A stretch of 11,705 nt of DNA. Source: Desulfobacterales bacterium (lineage in GTDB: Bacteria; Desulfobacterota; DSM-4660; Desulfatiglandales; Desulfatiglandaceae). Position numbers and translations under genes: made by a program. Below the pieces are notes generated by a model. The model did not search any database. It saw nothing but the letters and a program-made list of their open reading frames with translations, and was not told the origin of the DNA. The stretch spans positions 1 to 11,705 of the forward strand of contig JAKLQB010000788.1 of assembly GCA_022013615.1 (NCBI GenBank), read 5' to 3'. Shown in pieces: positions 1 through 5,744 of this stretch. How positions within the stretch are numbered: position 1 is the first letter of the stretch; every line of letters starts with the position of its first letter.

Positions 1-563
1 AAATTCACATCGGGTACAAAAATTATAGGTTCACAACCCTTCTCCTTCACATGGTAGTTTAGATCGCTTTTAATTTCAATGTGCATGGACTGAGAACAGT
101 GGGCGCATTCAGTTCTAACGACTATCGACAGAGCTTCTTTACGTAATCGCCCTTGCACGAAGGGCGTCGCAAACGCATCGACTGCTCAAGCGGCGTACAC
201 CTGTTCACCAGTGCTGAAGGTGACATGATGAGGAGTTGCCTCAACTGTCACAGGATACGCCCAAACGACCGCCCCTTCACTATTTCTGAACAGGAAGGTC
301 ATGTGCTCTTCCAACTCATTTAGAATTGATTTCACCCGATCGGTGGGCAGATCCAACTTGTTTGCGACGAATTCCGGTGATAACGGTTCGCCAACACGCG
401 GGAGTTCTCTGACCACACAATGATGTACCAATCGATGTTCATCGGACATGAAATCGAGCTCGGCTTCTATTCTCTTTTTAGCTTTTAAAATTTGTTTTTC
501 CCATAAAAATGACGGAATGGTGAGCATGTAATGCCATATTCCACTCATCAGCTTGTTACTCAT
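1..563 (-). CDS. MerB-like organometal lyase, probable selenoprotein (UGA at catalytic Cys), 3' end outside window
   Basis: The ATG at 563 opens 125 codons, then a TGA at 188-186, then 61 sense codons and two bases to the window edge with no further stop. The whole frame resembles alkylmercury (organomercurial) lyase MerB, which splits carbon-mercury bonds. A winged-helix-like part lies at about residues 45-90 (RELPRVGEPLS...LPTDRVKSIL), followed by a strand region ending VYAA. In E. coli MerB the next motif is W-C-A-L-D, with catalytic Cys96 and Asp99. Here it reads A-TGA-A-V-D, so the TGA replaces Cys96 (residue 126) and Asp129 matches Asp99. Cys153 and Cys156 (TECAHC) match the Cys117 region. 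A hairpin just behind the TGA fits a bacterial SECIS. Reading TGA as selenocysteine is inference. A nonsense mutation is the alternative, but the exact position argues against it. A MerB-like lyase, SaoL, is to my recollection part of a described selenocysteine-assisted organometal system; membership cannot be decided here. Confidence 0.8.
148..166 (-). promoter_or_regulatory. Candidate bacterial SECIS hairpin
   Basis: On the minus strand, 19 nt after the in-frame TGA (188-186), CGCCCTT pairs perfectly with AAGGGCG around a five-base loop CGTGC. The apical loop starts about 26 nt after the TGA and has G at its second position. Both agree with the known bacterial SECIS pattern: a loop roughly 16-37 nt from UGA with a G among the first two loop bases. 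The hairpin lies inside the reading frame and would recruit SelB. Function is inferred from position and shape. Confidence 0.65.
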
Positions 564-638
564 AAGCGTACCCCTATCCAGTCTAAAATAATGTCATAGA
601 ACATTCATACGCGATAGTCCGCATAAACCGGTTCGAAT

Positions 639-753
639 GGAGCGCAATGCTGGACATGGTGCGACGTTCCGGCTAAAATCATTTTTCTTTTATCGTTATG
701 TGATATCATTGCATTCTAAAATGAATTGAAATCTGTCCATCATTTTGTTAGCC
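639..753 (-). other. attC-like recombination site (degenerate), upstream of the MerB-like gene
   Basis: Read on the minus strand, the element opens with GGCTAAC (753-747), close to the integron core RYYYAAC. Its outer arms pair well: AATGATGGACA against TGTCCAGCATT (10 of 11). The expected closing GTTRRRY is not intact near 639-645. Its inner segment GGCTAAAATC (plus strand, 671-680) recurs at the same relative place in the element at 3726-3849, so the two are probably one family. It sits between a spacer and the MerB-like start, as attC sites sit between cassette genes. Confidence 0.4.
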
Positions 754-799
754 ATTAAATTACTCTGTGCAAAGAGAAGTGTAGAAGGTCTTTATTTTT

Positions 800-1117
800 G
801 TAACCGTTCACGGGTTCAAAGGTTTCCCGCTTACAGCGGGATTCAAAGGTTGCATTCTCATCACCATACGTCATTTTGTAAACGTTTTGTACGGGAAAAC
901 CGACCGCTTCCACATGCCCACGAATCTGGAACATGGTATTTGGCAATTATGTGGCAAAACCAGCATTTTTACGAGGACTTCGGGTCTTCAATTTTGTCCT
1001 TGTCCCTAACCCTCGTATGTGACTCCGCAACGCTGGAGTCTCTTTTTCGATCAAACTGGCCGCTTCGGCGGTCAGAGGCGGCGCTGAACGTTGAACCCTG
1101 AACCCGTGAACGCTTAC
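800..1117. repeat. MITE-like block with 19-bp inverted ends, no convincing gene
   Basis: The block starts GTAACCGTTCACGGGTTCA (800-818) and ends with its inverted copy (1099-1117), 18 of 19 matching, of which 14 are uninterrupted. Its right end abuts the stop codon of the membrane gene at 1118. Inside are several hairpins: CCCGCT/AGCGGG at 826-840, GACTCC/GGAGTC at 1021-1040 and a TTCG-looped stem at 1056-1075. A near direct repeat of GGTTCAAAGGTT flanks the first hairpin. Short reading frames in it match nothing I recognise. It is probably a small non-autonomous element. Confidence 0.5.
1021..1048 (+). terminator. Terminator-like hairpin on the plus strand
   Basis: GACTCC and GGAGTC form a six-pair stem around an eight-base loop, followed by TCTTTTTC. 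The T-run follows the stem on the plus strand, although no plus-strand gene precedes it. It may simply be part of the repeat block at 800-1117. Confidence 0.3.
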
Positions 1118-1495
1118 TTATTTTTTAATTAGTTTTTCAAGTGTCACCCTTGTTGCCCATCTAAAAAATACCATGAGATATTTACCTCCGGCAAGGTACA
1201 TTCCCGCCAAGAAAACGAGGTGAGCTATTACAAGCAAAAGGGGGCCCCCGATAATTATGAGTTTCGGCTCGTTCCAGTAAATCGATAGAGCTCCGAACAA
1301 TCCAATTGCCGGTAAACCAAGAATGTAACTAAAGCAAATGAGAAAAATACCCACATAATTTTTAGCAGTTAGATTCCCTTTAAATGCACTGAGATCTGAG
1401 CGATCATCAATTGCCTTGCTTGCAAACTTCGATTTTGCGATGCAATTGGCTAATTTCTTGATTATATTCAACAAAAAAACCTTCCGCTGAATCAT
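1118..1495 (-). CDS. Small hypothetical membrane protein
   Basis: I do not recognise a named family. The 125-residue product has a charged N-terminal third (KKLANCIAKSKFASKAIDD...) and then two to three hydrophobic stretches: about residues 48-72 (YVGIFLICFSYILGLPAIGL) and 75-104 (IIIGGPLLLVIAHLVFLAG), the latter possibly one long or two short segments. A cytoplasmic-looking tail RWATRVTLEKLIKK follows. An inner-membrane location is likely. The ATG at 1495 has no clear ribosome binding site. A TTG eight codons later (1471) is preceded by GGAAGG at good distance and may be the real start. The gene lies directly behind the truncated Crp-like fragment and ends exactly at the inverted-repeat block 800-1117. 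Confidence 0.65.
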   Translation of the reverse strand: MIQRKVFLLNIIKKLANCIAKSKFASKAIDDRSDLSAFKGNLTAKNYVGIFLICFSYILGLPAIGLFGALSIYWNEPKLIIIGGPLLLVIAHLVFLAGMYLAGGKYLMVFFRWATRVTLEKLIKK

Positions 1496-1508
1496 TCTAA
1501 AGAATAAT

Positions 1509-1901
1509 TCATGAGGTCAAGTCTGCCCTTGACTCAAAAATTTCACTTAGAACTAATGATTGAAGGGATCCTGCAAATCTGTTTTCCATTGCAAAATGCT
1601 TGTTAAATTCTTTTCCGGACATGGTTAAATAGAAATATCTAACCAGGCCTTTGATTATAAAATAAAAGTTGTTTGACAGTTCACGGGCTCTGACAATAAA
1701 GTCATTTTTTTGGAACGTTCGTTCAGGAAAATATGGAACAACATACTCCCGCTCACTTTCAGGAATAGAAACCATTTGTTCAAAGGTCTCTTTGAGTTTA
1801 TCGAGCCCCTTGCCGTTTTTTATATGACTATTCATATGGGTAGATGAAAATGTCTTTCTTGTATGGCTAATTGGCATCTGCTCAATGCAATTGTTCTTCA
1901 T
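1509..1901 (-). pseudogene. Truncated Crp/Fnr-type cyclic-nucleotide-binding protein fragment
   Basis: About 100 residues (ETFEQMVSIPESE... FIIKGLVRYFYLTMSGKEFN... NRFAGSLQSLVLSE) match the first part of the cNMP-binding beta-roll of Crp/Fnr-like regulators, including the typical Y-x-T-x-x-G-K-E-F-N-K-x-F run. The rest of the roll, the dimer helix and the DNA-binding HTH are missing. Homology stops at SLVLSEIF and the frame then reads ESRADLTS-stop, which is the dispersed repeat at 1513-1535. The start is uncertain: ATG at 1901 or ATG at 1835, neither with a strong ribosome binding site. The open frame extends upstream to 2057, but that part is the structured repeat 1919-2059. Most likely a non-functional remnant. 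Confidence 0.65.
1513..1535. repeat. Dispersed REP-like repeat, copy 1
   Basis: The core AAGTCTGCCCTTGACTC carries a small internal palindrome (GTCAAG, six bases, CTTGAC). Related copies occur at 4543-4559, 4577-4594, 8955-8973 and 9111-9127. This copy forms the false C-terminus of the truncated Crp-like gene. Confidence 0.6.
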
Positions 1902-1918
1902 GCTTTCACACAATGTGG

Positions 1919-2059
1919 ATTTGAGCGGAGTTTTTCCCTGTATAATTGGCCGTGAAACGGACTGATTATGCCGGAAAAAAGTCCCGACTCGGACCTTGGG
2001 TTGTCGCGCCGAAGGCGCGGCAGCCCAACGGGTAAGGCTGGGCCTTGCCCCGCTCAAAT
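1919..2059. repeat. Long structured repeat, copy 1, directly behind the carbonic anhydrase
   Basis: The ends ATTTGAGCGGAG (1919-1930) and CCCCGCTCAAAT (2048-2059) are inverted. Inside are two more nested hairpins: GGAGTTTTT...TATAATT against its partner near 1961-1983, and a stem around CGCGCCGAAGGCGCGGC (2003-2023). The second copy at 5503-5659 is related along most of its length, best in the part with AAACGnnCTGATTATG and CGGAAAAAAGT. The element starts about 11 bases after the carbonic anhydrase stop. It could serve as a transcription end, a MITE, or an unusual attC-type boundary. Confidence 0.6.
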
Positions 2060-2070
2060 GATTTAGGCGT

Positions 2071-2817
2071 TTACTTCAAAATTGCCCGGGCATTTGCGGG
2101 TTGTACTGGGCGATTGTTTGGATGGTGCATTGTGTGAGCAAATTTATTGATTTGCTCTTTAGATGCGGTATCGTAATGCTTCATAACCAACCACAAGACG
2201 CCTTCAGAACATGGCGGAGTCGTTAGAGAACCATTAAAACGATAGTAGTCATGGTCATGCGGTAACAGAATATTGGCATCTACACCCTTCGGAAGCGCAT
2301 TTTTTTCACCAGCATTCTCAGGCATATGTGCCCATGCTTTCTCAAGCTCCGCATTCTTCTCTCCAGTTTTAAACATGACCGCAATTACAGCAAGATTGCC
2401 TTCCTTGTCGGCGTGTACAAAATGGGCCTCCATTGGATAGGAATGTCCTTCTATCGTATTTTCACTTGGTGAATGAAAGTGGAACTGTTTCAGTTCAAAT
2501 TCATGCCCATTAACAGTGATAGTGCTACCCGGTTTATAATTCACCTGAATGGTGTGTTCGTTATTCAGAATTTCATTTCCCCCAGATTGGTAGTCGATGG
2601 TAATGGGTGACAAATCACTTTCGATCATTCCTGTCAAATTTACTGGAGATTGGTTTTTGCCCTCTGAGCAGCTTGAGTATTTTGGATCTAACTCCCCCCA
2701 ATGCTCTGGGCCTTCATGACCCGAATAACCCCAATGGGCTTTCTCCCCAGCCAATACGATTGATGTCATACACAATACAACAATGATTAAAGATAAACCA
2801 ATACTTCGTTTCTTCAC
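2071..2817 (-). CDS. Periplasmic alpha-carbonic anhydrase
   Basis: This enzyme interconverts CO2 and bicarbonate and is exported. A signal peptide covers residues 1 to about 23 (KKRSIGLSLIIVVLCMTSIVLA). The mature alpha-class fold is complete at 248 residues in total. Zinc ligands are His113 and His115 (FHFHSPSE) and His132 (EAHFVH). Thr199-Thr200 in GSLTTPPC is the substrate-gating motif, His88 (NNEHTIQV) fits the proton shuttle, and Cys50 with Cys203 can form the usual disulfide, consistent with a periplasmic site. The start is GTG, supported by a strong AAGGAGG (2831-2825) seven bases upstream. The gene stands alone: a DUF6868-like gene lies upstream and the long structured repeat begins just after the stop. 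In sulfate reducers such an enzyme would help handle inorganic carbon at the cell surface; that role is inferred. Confidence 0.95.
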   Translation of the reverse strand: MKKRSIGLSLIIVVLCMTSIVLAGEKAHWGYSGHEGPEHWGELDPKYSSCSEGKNQSPVNLTGMIESDLSPITIDYQSGGNEILNNEHTIQVNYKPGSTITVNGHEFELKQFHFHSPSENTIEGHSYPMEAHFVHADKEGNLAVIAVMFKTGEKNAELEKAWAHMPENAGEKNALPKGVDANILLPHDHDYYRFNGSLTTPPCSEGVLWLVMKHYDTASKEQINKFAHTMHHPNNRPVQPANARAILK

Positions 2818-2954
2818 AATTATTCCTCCTTATGATTTTGTTTTGCAAGCCTATTGTTCGTTTTTTATGCCGCCGCAAATCACCCGCTTTGGGGACGCCC
2901 TGACCGGAAGCACGAACCCAGACTATATTCATTCCTGCTTGCTGGGGCCTCGTG

Positions 2955-2994
2955 GAGCATCAGGCGCGATCTTTAGGACGACGCCTGGATGCTC
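2955..2994 (-). terminator. Hairpin behind the DUF6868-like gene
   Basis: GAGCATCAGGCG (2955-2966) pairs with CGCCTGGATGCTC (2982-2994), with one bulged base and a 15-base loop, about 20 bases after the stop at 3015. There is no T-run, so it may be a processing or protective stem rather than a classical terminator. GGATGCTC recurs just upstream at about 3003-3010. Confidence 0.35.
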
Positions 2995-3014
2995 TTCTTG
3001 TTGGATGCTCCTTC

Positions 3015-3257
3015 TTATCCGATGATCAGCAGGGCGACGTAGGGAACGACATTGAAGACCAGAAAGAAGATTTTGAACAACCCGAGGAACGAGTAGATGA
3101 CCACGTTGAAGGTTTCTCGGGGAATGGGAAACCATTTGCTTTGCGTGCGATACACTAAATCCGGGGCGAACACGGAGAACGCTGTCCACAGAATCAAGAT
3201 GCCGCCATTTATGATTGTGCACCACATGAAGAACGTTGTGAGTTTCTGAATATCCAT
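3015..3257 (-). CDS. Small DUF6868-like inner-membrane protein
   Basis: The 80-residue protein has two hydrophobic segments, about residues 9-31 (FFMWCTIINGGILILWTAFSV) and 52-79 (VVIYSFLGLFKIFFLVFNVV...). The loop between them contains RTQSKWFPIPRETFN. This resembles the DUF6868 family as I remember it: short two-helix proteins with F-M-W-C-T-I-I-N-G-G and W-F-P-I-P-R-E-T-F-N. Function is unknown. The ATG at 3257 has AGGAAAGGA shortly upstream. The upstream sequence abruptly becomes a truncated hydrolase, so the gene probably arrived with, or was joined by, a deletion. Family name is from memory; that the gene is real is more secure. Confidence 0.75.
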   Translation of the reverse strand: MDIQKLTTFFMWCTIINGGILILWTAFSVFAPDLVYRTQSKWFPIPRETFNVVIYSFLGLFKIFFLVFNVVPYVALLIIG

Positions 3258-3294
3258 GGTGTTCCTTTCCTATATTTCTGGCACACACGTGAAG

Positions 3295-3681
3295 CTCAGC
3301 GGCGAGGCCTTCGGTGAGGAAGACTGCGCTGAGTCCACCGCCCCCGTACCCGTGCGAAAAGACGAGGAAAGGATAGGGGCCGCCTTCGGCACTGGGTGCT
3401 GCATCGACAGCAAAGTTGCCGCTTGTTGGTCCCCCGCAGTTGTGCGACTTCGGCTGCGCTGGGGTAGGGTACCAGACGGCCACGGTGAGCGTTTGCTCCT
3501 GCCCGTCCTTTCGGTATTTGAGATCGAGGACTTGATAGCCAACATTGAACAGGGGTTGGGGTGCTGCTCCTCTTACATCCGAGTCCACGGCCGTGCAACT
3601 CAGGATGCCGAAAAGAATGAAGACCCCGACCAAACGCGCCATCAGCGGATTGACTGTTTCTGATCTACAGATTCTTACCAT
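3295..3681 (-). pseudogene. Truncated alpha/beta hydrolase lipoprotein, N-terminal part only
   Basis: The frame begins at ATG 3681 (or at the internal ATG 3642). It has a lipoprotein-type signal ending ILSC (Cys29), then a strand region TVAVWYPTPA and the oxyanion-type motif FLVFSHGYGGGG (about residues 105-116). This is how dienelactone-hydrolase or PAF-acetylhydrolase-like lipoproteins begin. Similarity ends near residue 129 (FLTEGLAAE). The nucleophile, acid and histidine of the catalytic triad are absent. The frame runs on to 2929, but in that part it lies over the DUF6868-like gene in another frame and makes no sense as protein. It is a remnant, probably cut by the event that placed the DUF6868-like gene behind it. 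Confidence 0.7.
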
Positions 3682-3725
3682 ACCGATCCCACCCCGTCGT
3701 CGCAGAGACGTCTCATGTTCATTGT

Positions 3726-3849
3726 GCCGACGGGCATAAGTGGCGGGCGGCTAAAATCCCGATTAGTTTGAAAAGCACGCAGTGGAAAACGATCAGCATA
3801 CATCGAAACCGCAGGATATAGCCCGTCCATCTTCATGCCTTTGTTAGGC
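3726..3849 (-). other. attC-like recombination site, VCR-sized
   Basis: On the minus strand the site opens with GCCTAAC (3849-3843), a perfect RYYYAAC core, followed by AAAGGCATGAAG. It closes with GCCCGCCACTTATGCCC then GTCGGC (3731-3726), a degenerate GTTRRRY. The arms pair along about 25 bases with small bulges, as in folded bottom-strand attC sites. Length is 124 bp, similar to Vibrio cholerae repeats. It begins ten bases after the oxidoreductase stop and ends before the next gene start. It shares GGCTAAAATC (3749-3758) with the site at 639-753. Confidence 0.5.
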
Positions 3850-3859
3850 AATTACTTCT

Positions 3860-4453
3860 TCATAGGTTCCTACCAAGATTATAGGCTTTCTCAAGGTTCT
3901 CCTGCCGATAAGTATCATCTTTTGGCATCATCCCTCCAAGGATTTCCATCCTCGCTTCCTTCACTCCTACTCCAAGAAGCCGATCATTGAGCATGATTCG
4001 GTTCATACTCTCTGCAATACCGATTTCTTCGAGGTGTTCCAATGTGTGACCTGCCGAACAGATAACGATAGCCTTCTTGATTTCAATCTCCGTGTATCGT
4101 TCCTCGTTATCATCATAAAAGTAAGCATATCCATATGTAAGCACTCTATCGAACCAGCCCTTTAGTTTTGCGGGGCAGTCGCTCCACCACACAGGATAAA
4201 TAAAAGCCAAAGCGTCGGCCCTATCGATTTTCTCCTGCTCAGCTCTGACATCATCTGGTACCGGTGCATCGGGATCAAGCCCAACTTCTCGATGGTATTG
4301 CTCAAGGTCCATTTCAGATTCGAAGTCCATCCTGTATAAATCACCTATCTCATAAGTGTGGCTCGCGTCCCTAAGGCCTTTAGTAAACCTGACAAGAACT
4401 TCTCTATTGAATGAATCTTCGCTTGGGTGTGCAAAAACAATGTAAACGTGCAT
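3860..4453 (-). CDS. NAD(P)H-dependent FMN/FAD oxidoreductase, flavodoxin-like fold (KefF/MdaB/NQO-type)
   Basis: The 197-residue protein has the family signature of quinone or nitro-compound reductases with a flavodoxin fold. AHPSEDSFN (residues 8-16) binds the flavin phosphate. YPVWWSDCPAKLKGWFDRV (86-104) forms the cofactor pocket and dimer contact. CSAGHTLEHLEE (132-143) occupies the third flavin-contact region. It would transfer two electrons from NAD(P)H to quinones or similar acceptors in the cytoplasm; the substrate cannot be told. Length is normal for the family. The ATG at 4453 is preceded by AAAGG. The gene is monocistronic in appearance, with a repeat pair about 90-140 bases upstream and an attC-like element right behind its stop. 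Confidence 0.9.
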   Translation of the reverse strand: MHVYIVFAHPSEDSFNREVLVRFTKGLRDASHTYEIGDLYRMDFESEMDLEQYHREVGLDPDAPVPDDVRAEQEKIDRADALAFIYPVWWSDCPAKLKGWFDRVLTYGYAYFYDDNEERYTEIEIKKAIVICSAGHTLEHLEEIGIAESMNRIMLNDRLLGVGVKEARMEILGGMMPKDDTYRQENLEKAYNLGRNL

Positions 4454-4542
4454 ATGAGAACCTTTGAAAGGGAATGGTTACGTTATTATTTGGATTTCTG
4501 TCATAAATACGGGTTCAGTGAATCAAATCCCAAGTATCCATG

Positions 4543-4594
4543 GGCTCTGCCCTTGACTCATATGGAATGTTAGTAAGGCTCAAGAGCAGACCCC
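4543..4594. repeat. Short inverted-repeat element, REP-like copies 2 and 3
   Basis: GGCTCTGCCCTTGACTC (4543-4559) faces an inverted relative ending GCAGACCCC (4577-4594), about 17 bases apart. Both match the dispersed TCTGCCCTTGACTC repeat; the right copy is more diverged. The element lies between the CPBP-like gene and the oxidoreductase and may act as a stem-loop in the transcript. Confidence 0.55.
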
Positions 4595-4610
4595 AGGCCT
4601 ATATCCGCGG

Positions 4611-5387
4611 TTATTCGCCGTTACAATTTCTTGACGTTTGATGTTTTTTCTTAATATGAAACGCGACCCCTATCATTAATACTAAAGTACAAGTTGCTTT
4701 CAATAAAGTCTTTGTTCCTTCTAATTCGGTTGTGCCGAAGTTGACTAAAACATCCCATATAGCACCAATTCCCCAAAAGAATGGGAATATTATCAGCAGA
4801 TTATTAGTAATACGATAAACCGAGGCATACATAATACCAACAAAAATAAGTTTTCCGAATTCCGGTTGAAATCCTGCATGATGAAAACTATAAAATAACG
4901 ATGTCAAAATAATGCCTGAAATAATCCCAAAAGATTCATCAAAAATCCTTCTAAGAAAGCCATAGATAAAAGTCATTTCAAAAACACCTGCCACAAAAAT
5001 ATAAAAAGCGGGGATAAAAACTCCTGGCTTAAGCAGTATATCTCCTCCTTTACCGCCGGCTTCAGTCACAAATTGCATAAACAAAAGCCCCGTGAAGATC
5101 AACCCTAAAACTAAACTTAATTTCCATCTATTTTTAGTCAATCCAAATATGTCTAACCCTTGAGTTCTCTTTATCAGTATATATTGTAGTGGGATGTAAA
5201 AACCTAGAATGACTTTTATTAAAACATCGAGGATAACAAAAATAGCGACTTCATTGAAACGTGTGTCTGCAAGAAAGAGTCTTAGAACAAAACTGAGTCC
5301 GACAACAGTTAATCCCAATAAAAAAACAACTTTTGTATCTTTAGTAATCTCAAATTTAAATGTAAATATTCTCTTTAGGGTCTTCAC
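4611..5387 (-). CDS. CPBP-like intramembrane protein with degenerate active-site motif
   Basis: This is a polytopic membrane protein of about 258 residues with six to eight hydrophobic segments and a basic tail. The core resembles CPBP (Abi/CaaX-type) intramembrane proteases: E-M-T-F-I-Y-G-F-L-R-R (from residue 137), S-L-F-Y-S-F-H-H-A-G (His169) and a later polar helix with W-D-V-L-V-N. The family signature is E-E-x-x-x-R; here the second Glu is Met138 and the Arg position is Tyr142, so proteolysis is doubtful although FxxxH is kept. The start chosen is GTG 5387, with GGGGG about eight bases upstream. A TTG at 5402 is also in frame but lacks a binding site. The gene is AT-rich compared with the hydrolase upstream, which fits separate origins. 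It could be a catalytically dead relative or a variant subgroup. Confidence 0.7.
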   Translation of the reverse strand: MKTLKRIFTFKFEITKDTKVVFLLGLTVVGLSFVLRLFLADTRFNEVAIFVILDVLIKVILGFYIPLQYILIKRTQGLDIFGLTKNRWKLSLVLGLIFTGLLFMQFVTEAGGKGGDILLKPGVFIPAFYIFVAGVFEMTFIYGFLRRIFDESFGIISGIILTSLFYSFHHAGFQPEFGKLIFVGIMYASVYRITNNLLIIFPFFWGIGAIWDVLVNFGTTELEGTKTLLKATCTLVLMIGVAFHIKKKHQTSRNCNGE

Positions 5388-5502
5388 CTTATTAACCCCC
5401 AATAGAAAAATTGCAACGGCGAATAACTACTATATAGATCATTGTTCTTATTACTTAACATTAGCAGGATAAACACAATTGCTTATATATCCACAATACA
5501 CA

Positions 5503-5659
5503 TAATGCGGAGTTGAGCGGAGTTTTTTCCGTCATAATTGAGCGCGAAACGAGCTGATTATGGCGGAAAAAAGTTCCGATTCGAACGTTTGGTTGTCGAG
5601 CCGTAGGCGAAACGGTCGAACGGGCGTGGCGGAGCCTTGCTCCTCTCATCTCCGAATTA
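5503..5659. repeat. Long structured repeat, copy 2, behind the alpha/beta hydrolase
   Basis: The ends TAATGCGGAGTTGAGCGGAG (5503-5522) and CTCCTCTCATCTCCGAATTA (5640-5659) are inverted with few mismatches. An inner palindrome joins GGAGTTTTTTCCGTCATAATT to its partner ending near 5576. The copy at 1919-2059 shares the same order of parts. Translating either copy on the minus strand gives nearly the same peptide (RQPNVRIGTFFRHNQ-like), but this reflects the DNA repeat, not a gene. Confidence 0.65.
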
Positions 5660-5744
5660 ACGCTCCGAAGGCGCATCAATGCACGCTTCACCCGCGCTTC
5701 GCGTCTGGTGGGAGCACTATGCAGATGCAAGATTTCATCGAAAA
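5660..5744 (-). other. Hairpin-rich spacer behind the alpha/beta hydrolase, possible weak attC
   Basis: Between the hydrolase stop and the long repeat, an imperfect stem pairs GCATCTGCATAGTGC with GCGTGCATTGATGC around a GACGCGAAGCGCGGG loop region. GCGTTAATTC follows, which resembles a GTTRRRY end. No matching RYYYAAC opening is visible, so this is only suggestive. Confidence 0.25.

Noticed and set aside
755..946. 63-codon minus-strand frame ending two bases before the attC-like core at 753
   Set aside because: Only a TTG start without binding site, crosses the hairpin of the inverted-repeat block, and shows no protein-like conservation I can recognise. Its position before an attC-like site is tempting but not enough.
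745..1101. 118-codon plus-strand frame
   Set aside because: Runs across inverted repeats and hairpins, composition is Ser/Arg/His-rich and unlike a real protein, and it opposes every supported gene.
1902..2057. N-terminal extension of the Crp-like fragment
   Set aside because: It is a translation of the long structured repeat; the same peptide pattern appears from the other copy at 5503-5659.
1919..2059. Calling the long structured repeat a true attC site
   Set aside because: Although it sits behind a gene and folds well, neither end shows a paired RYYYAAC/GTTRRRY core, so it is kept as a repeat of unknown type.
2929..3294. Continuation of the truncated hydrolase frame
   Set aside because: Overlaps the DUF6868-like gene in another frame and lacks any hydrolase motif.
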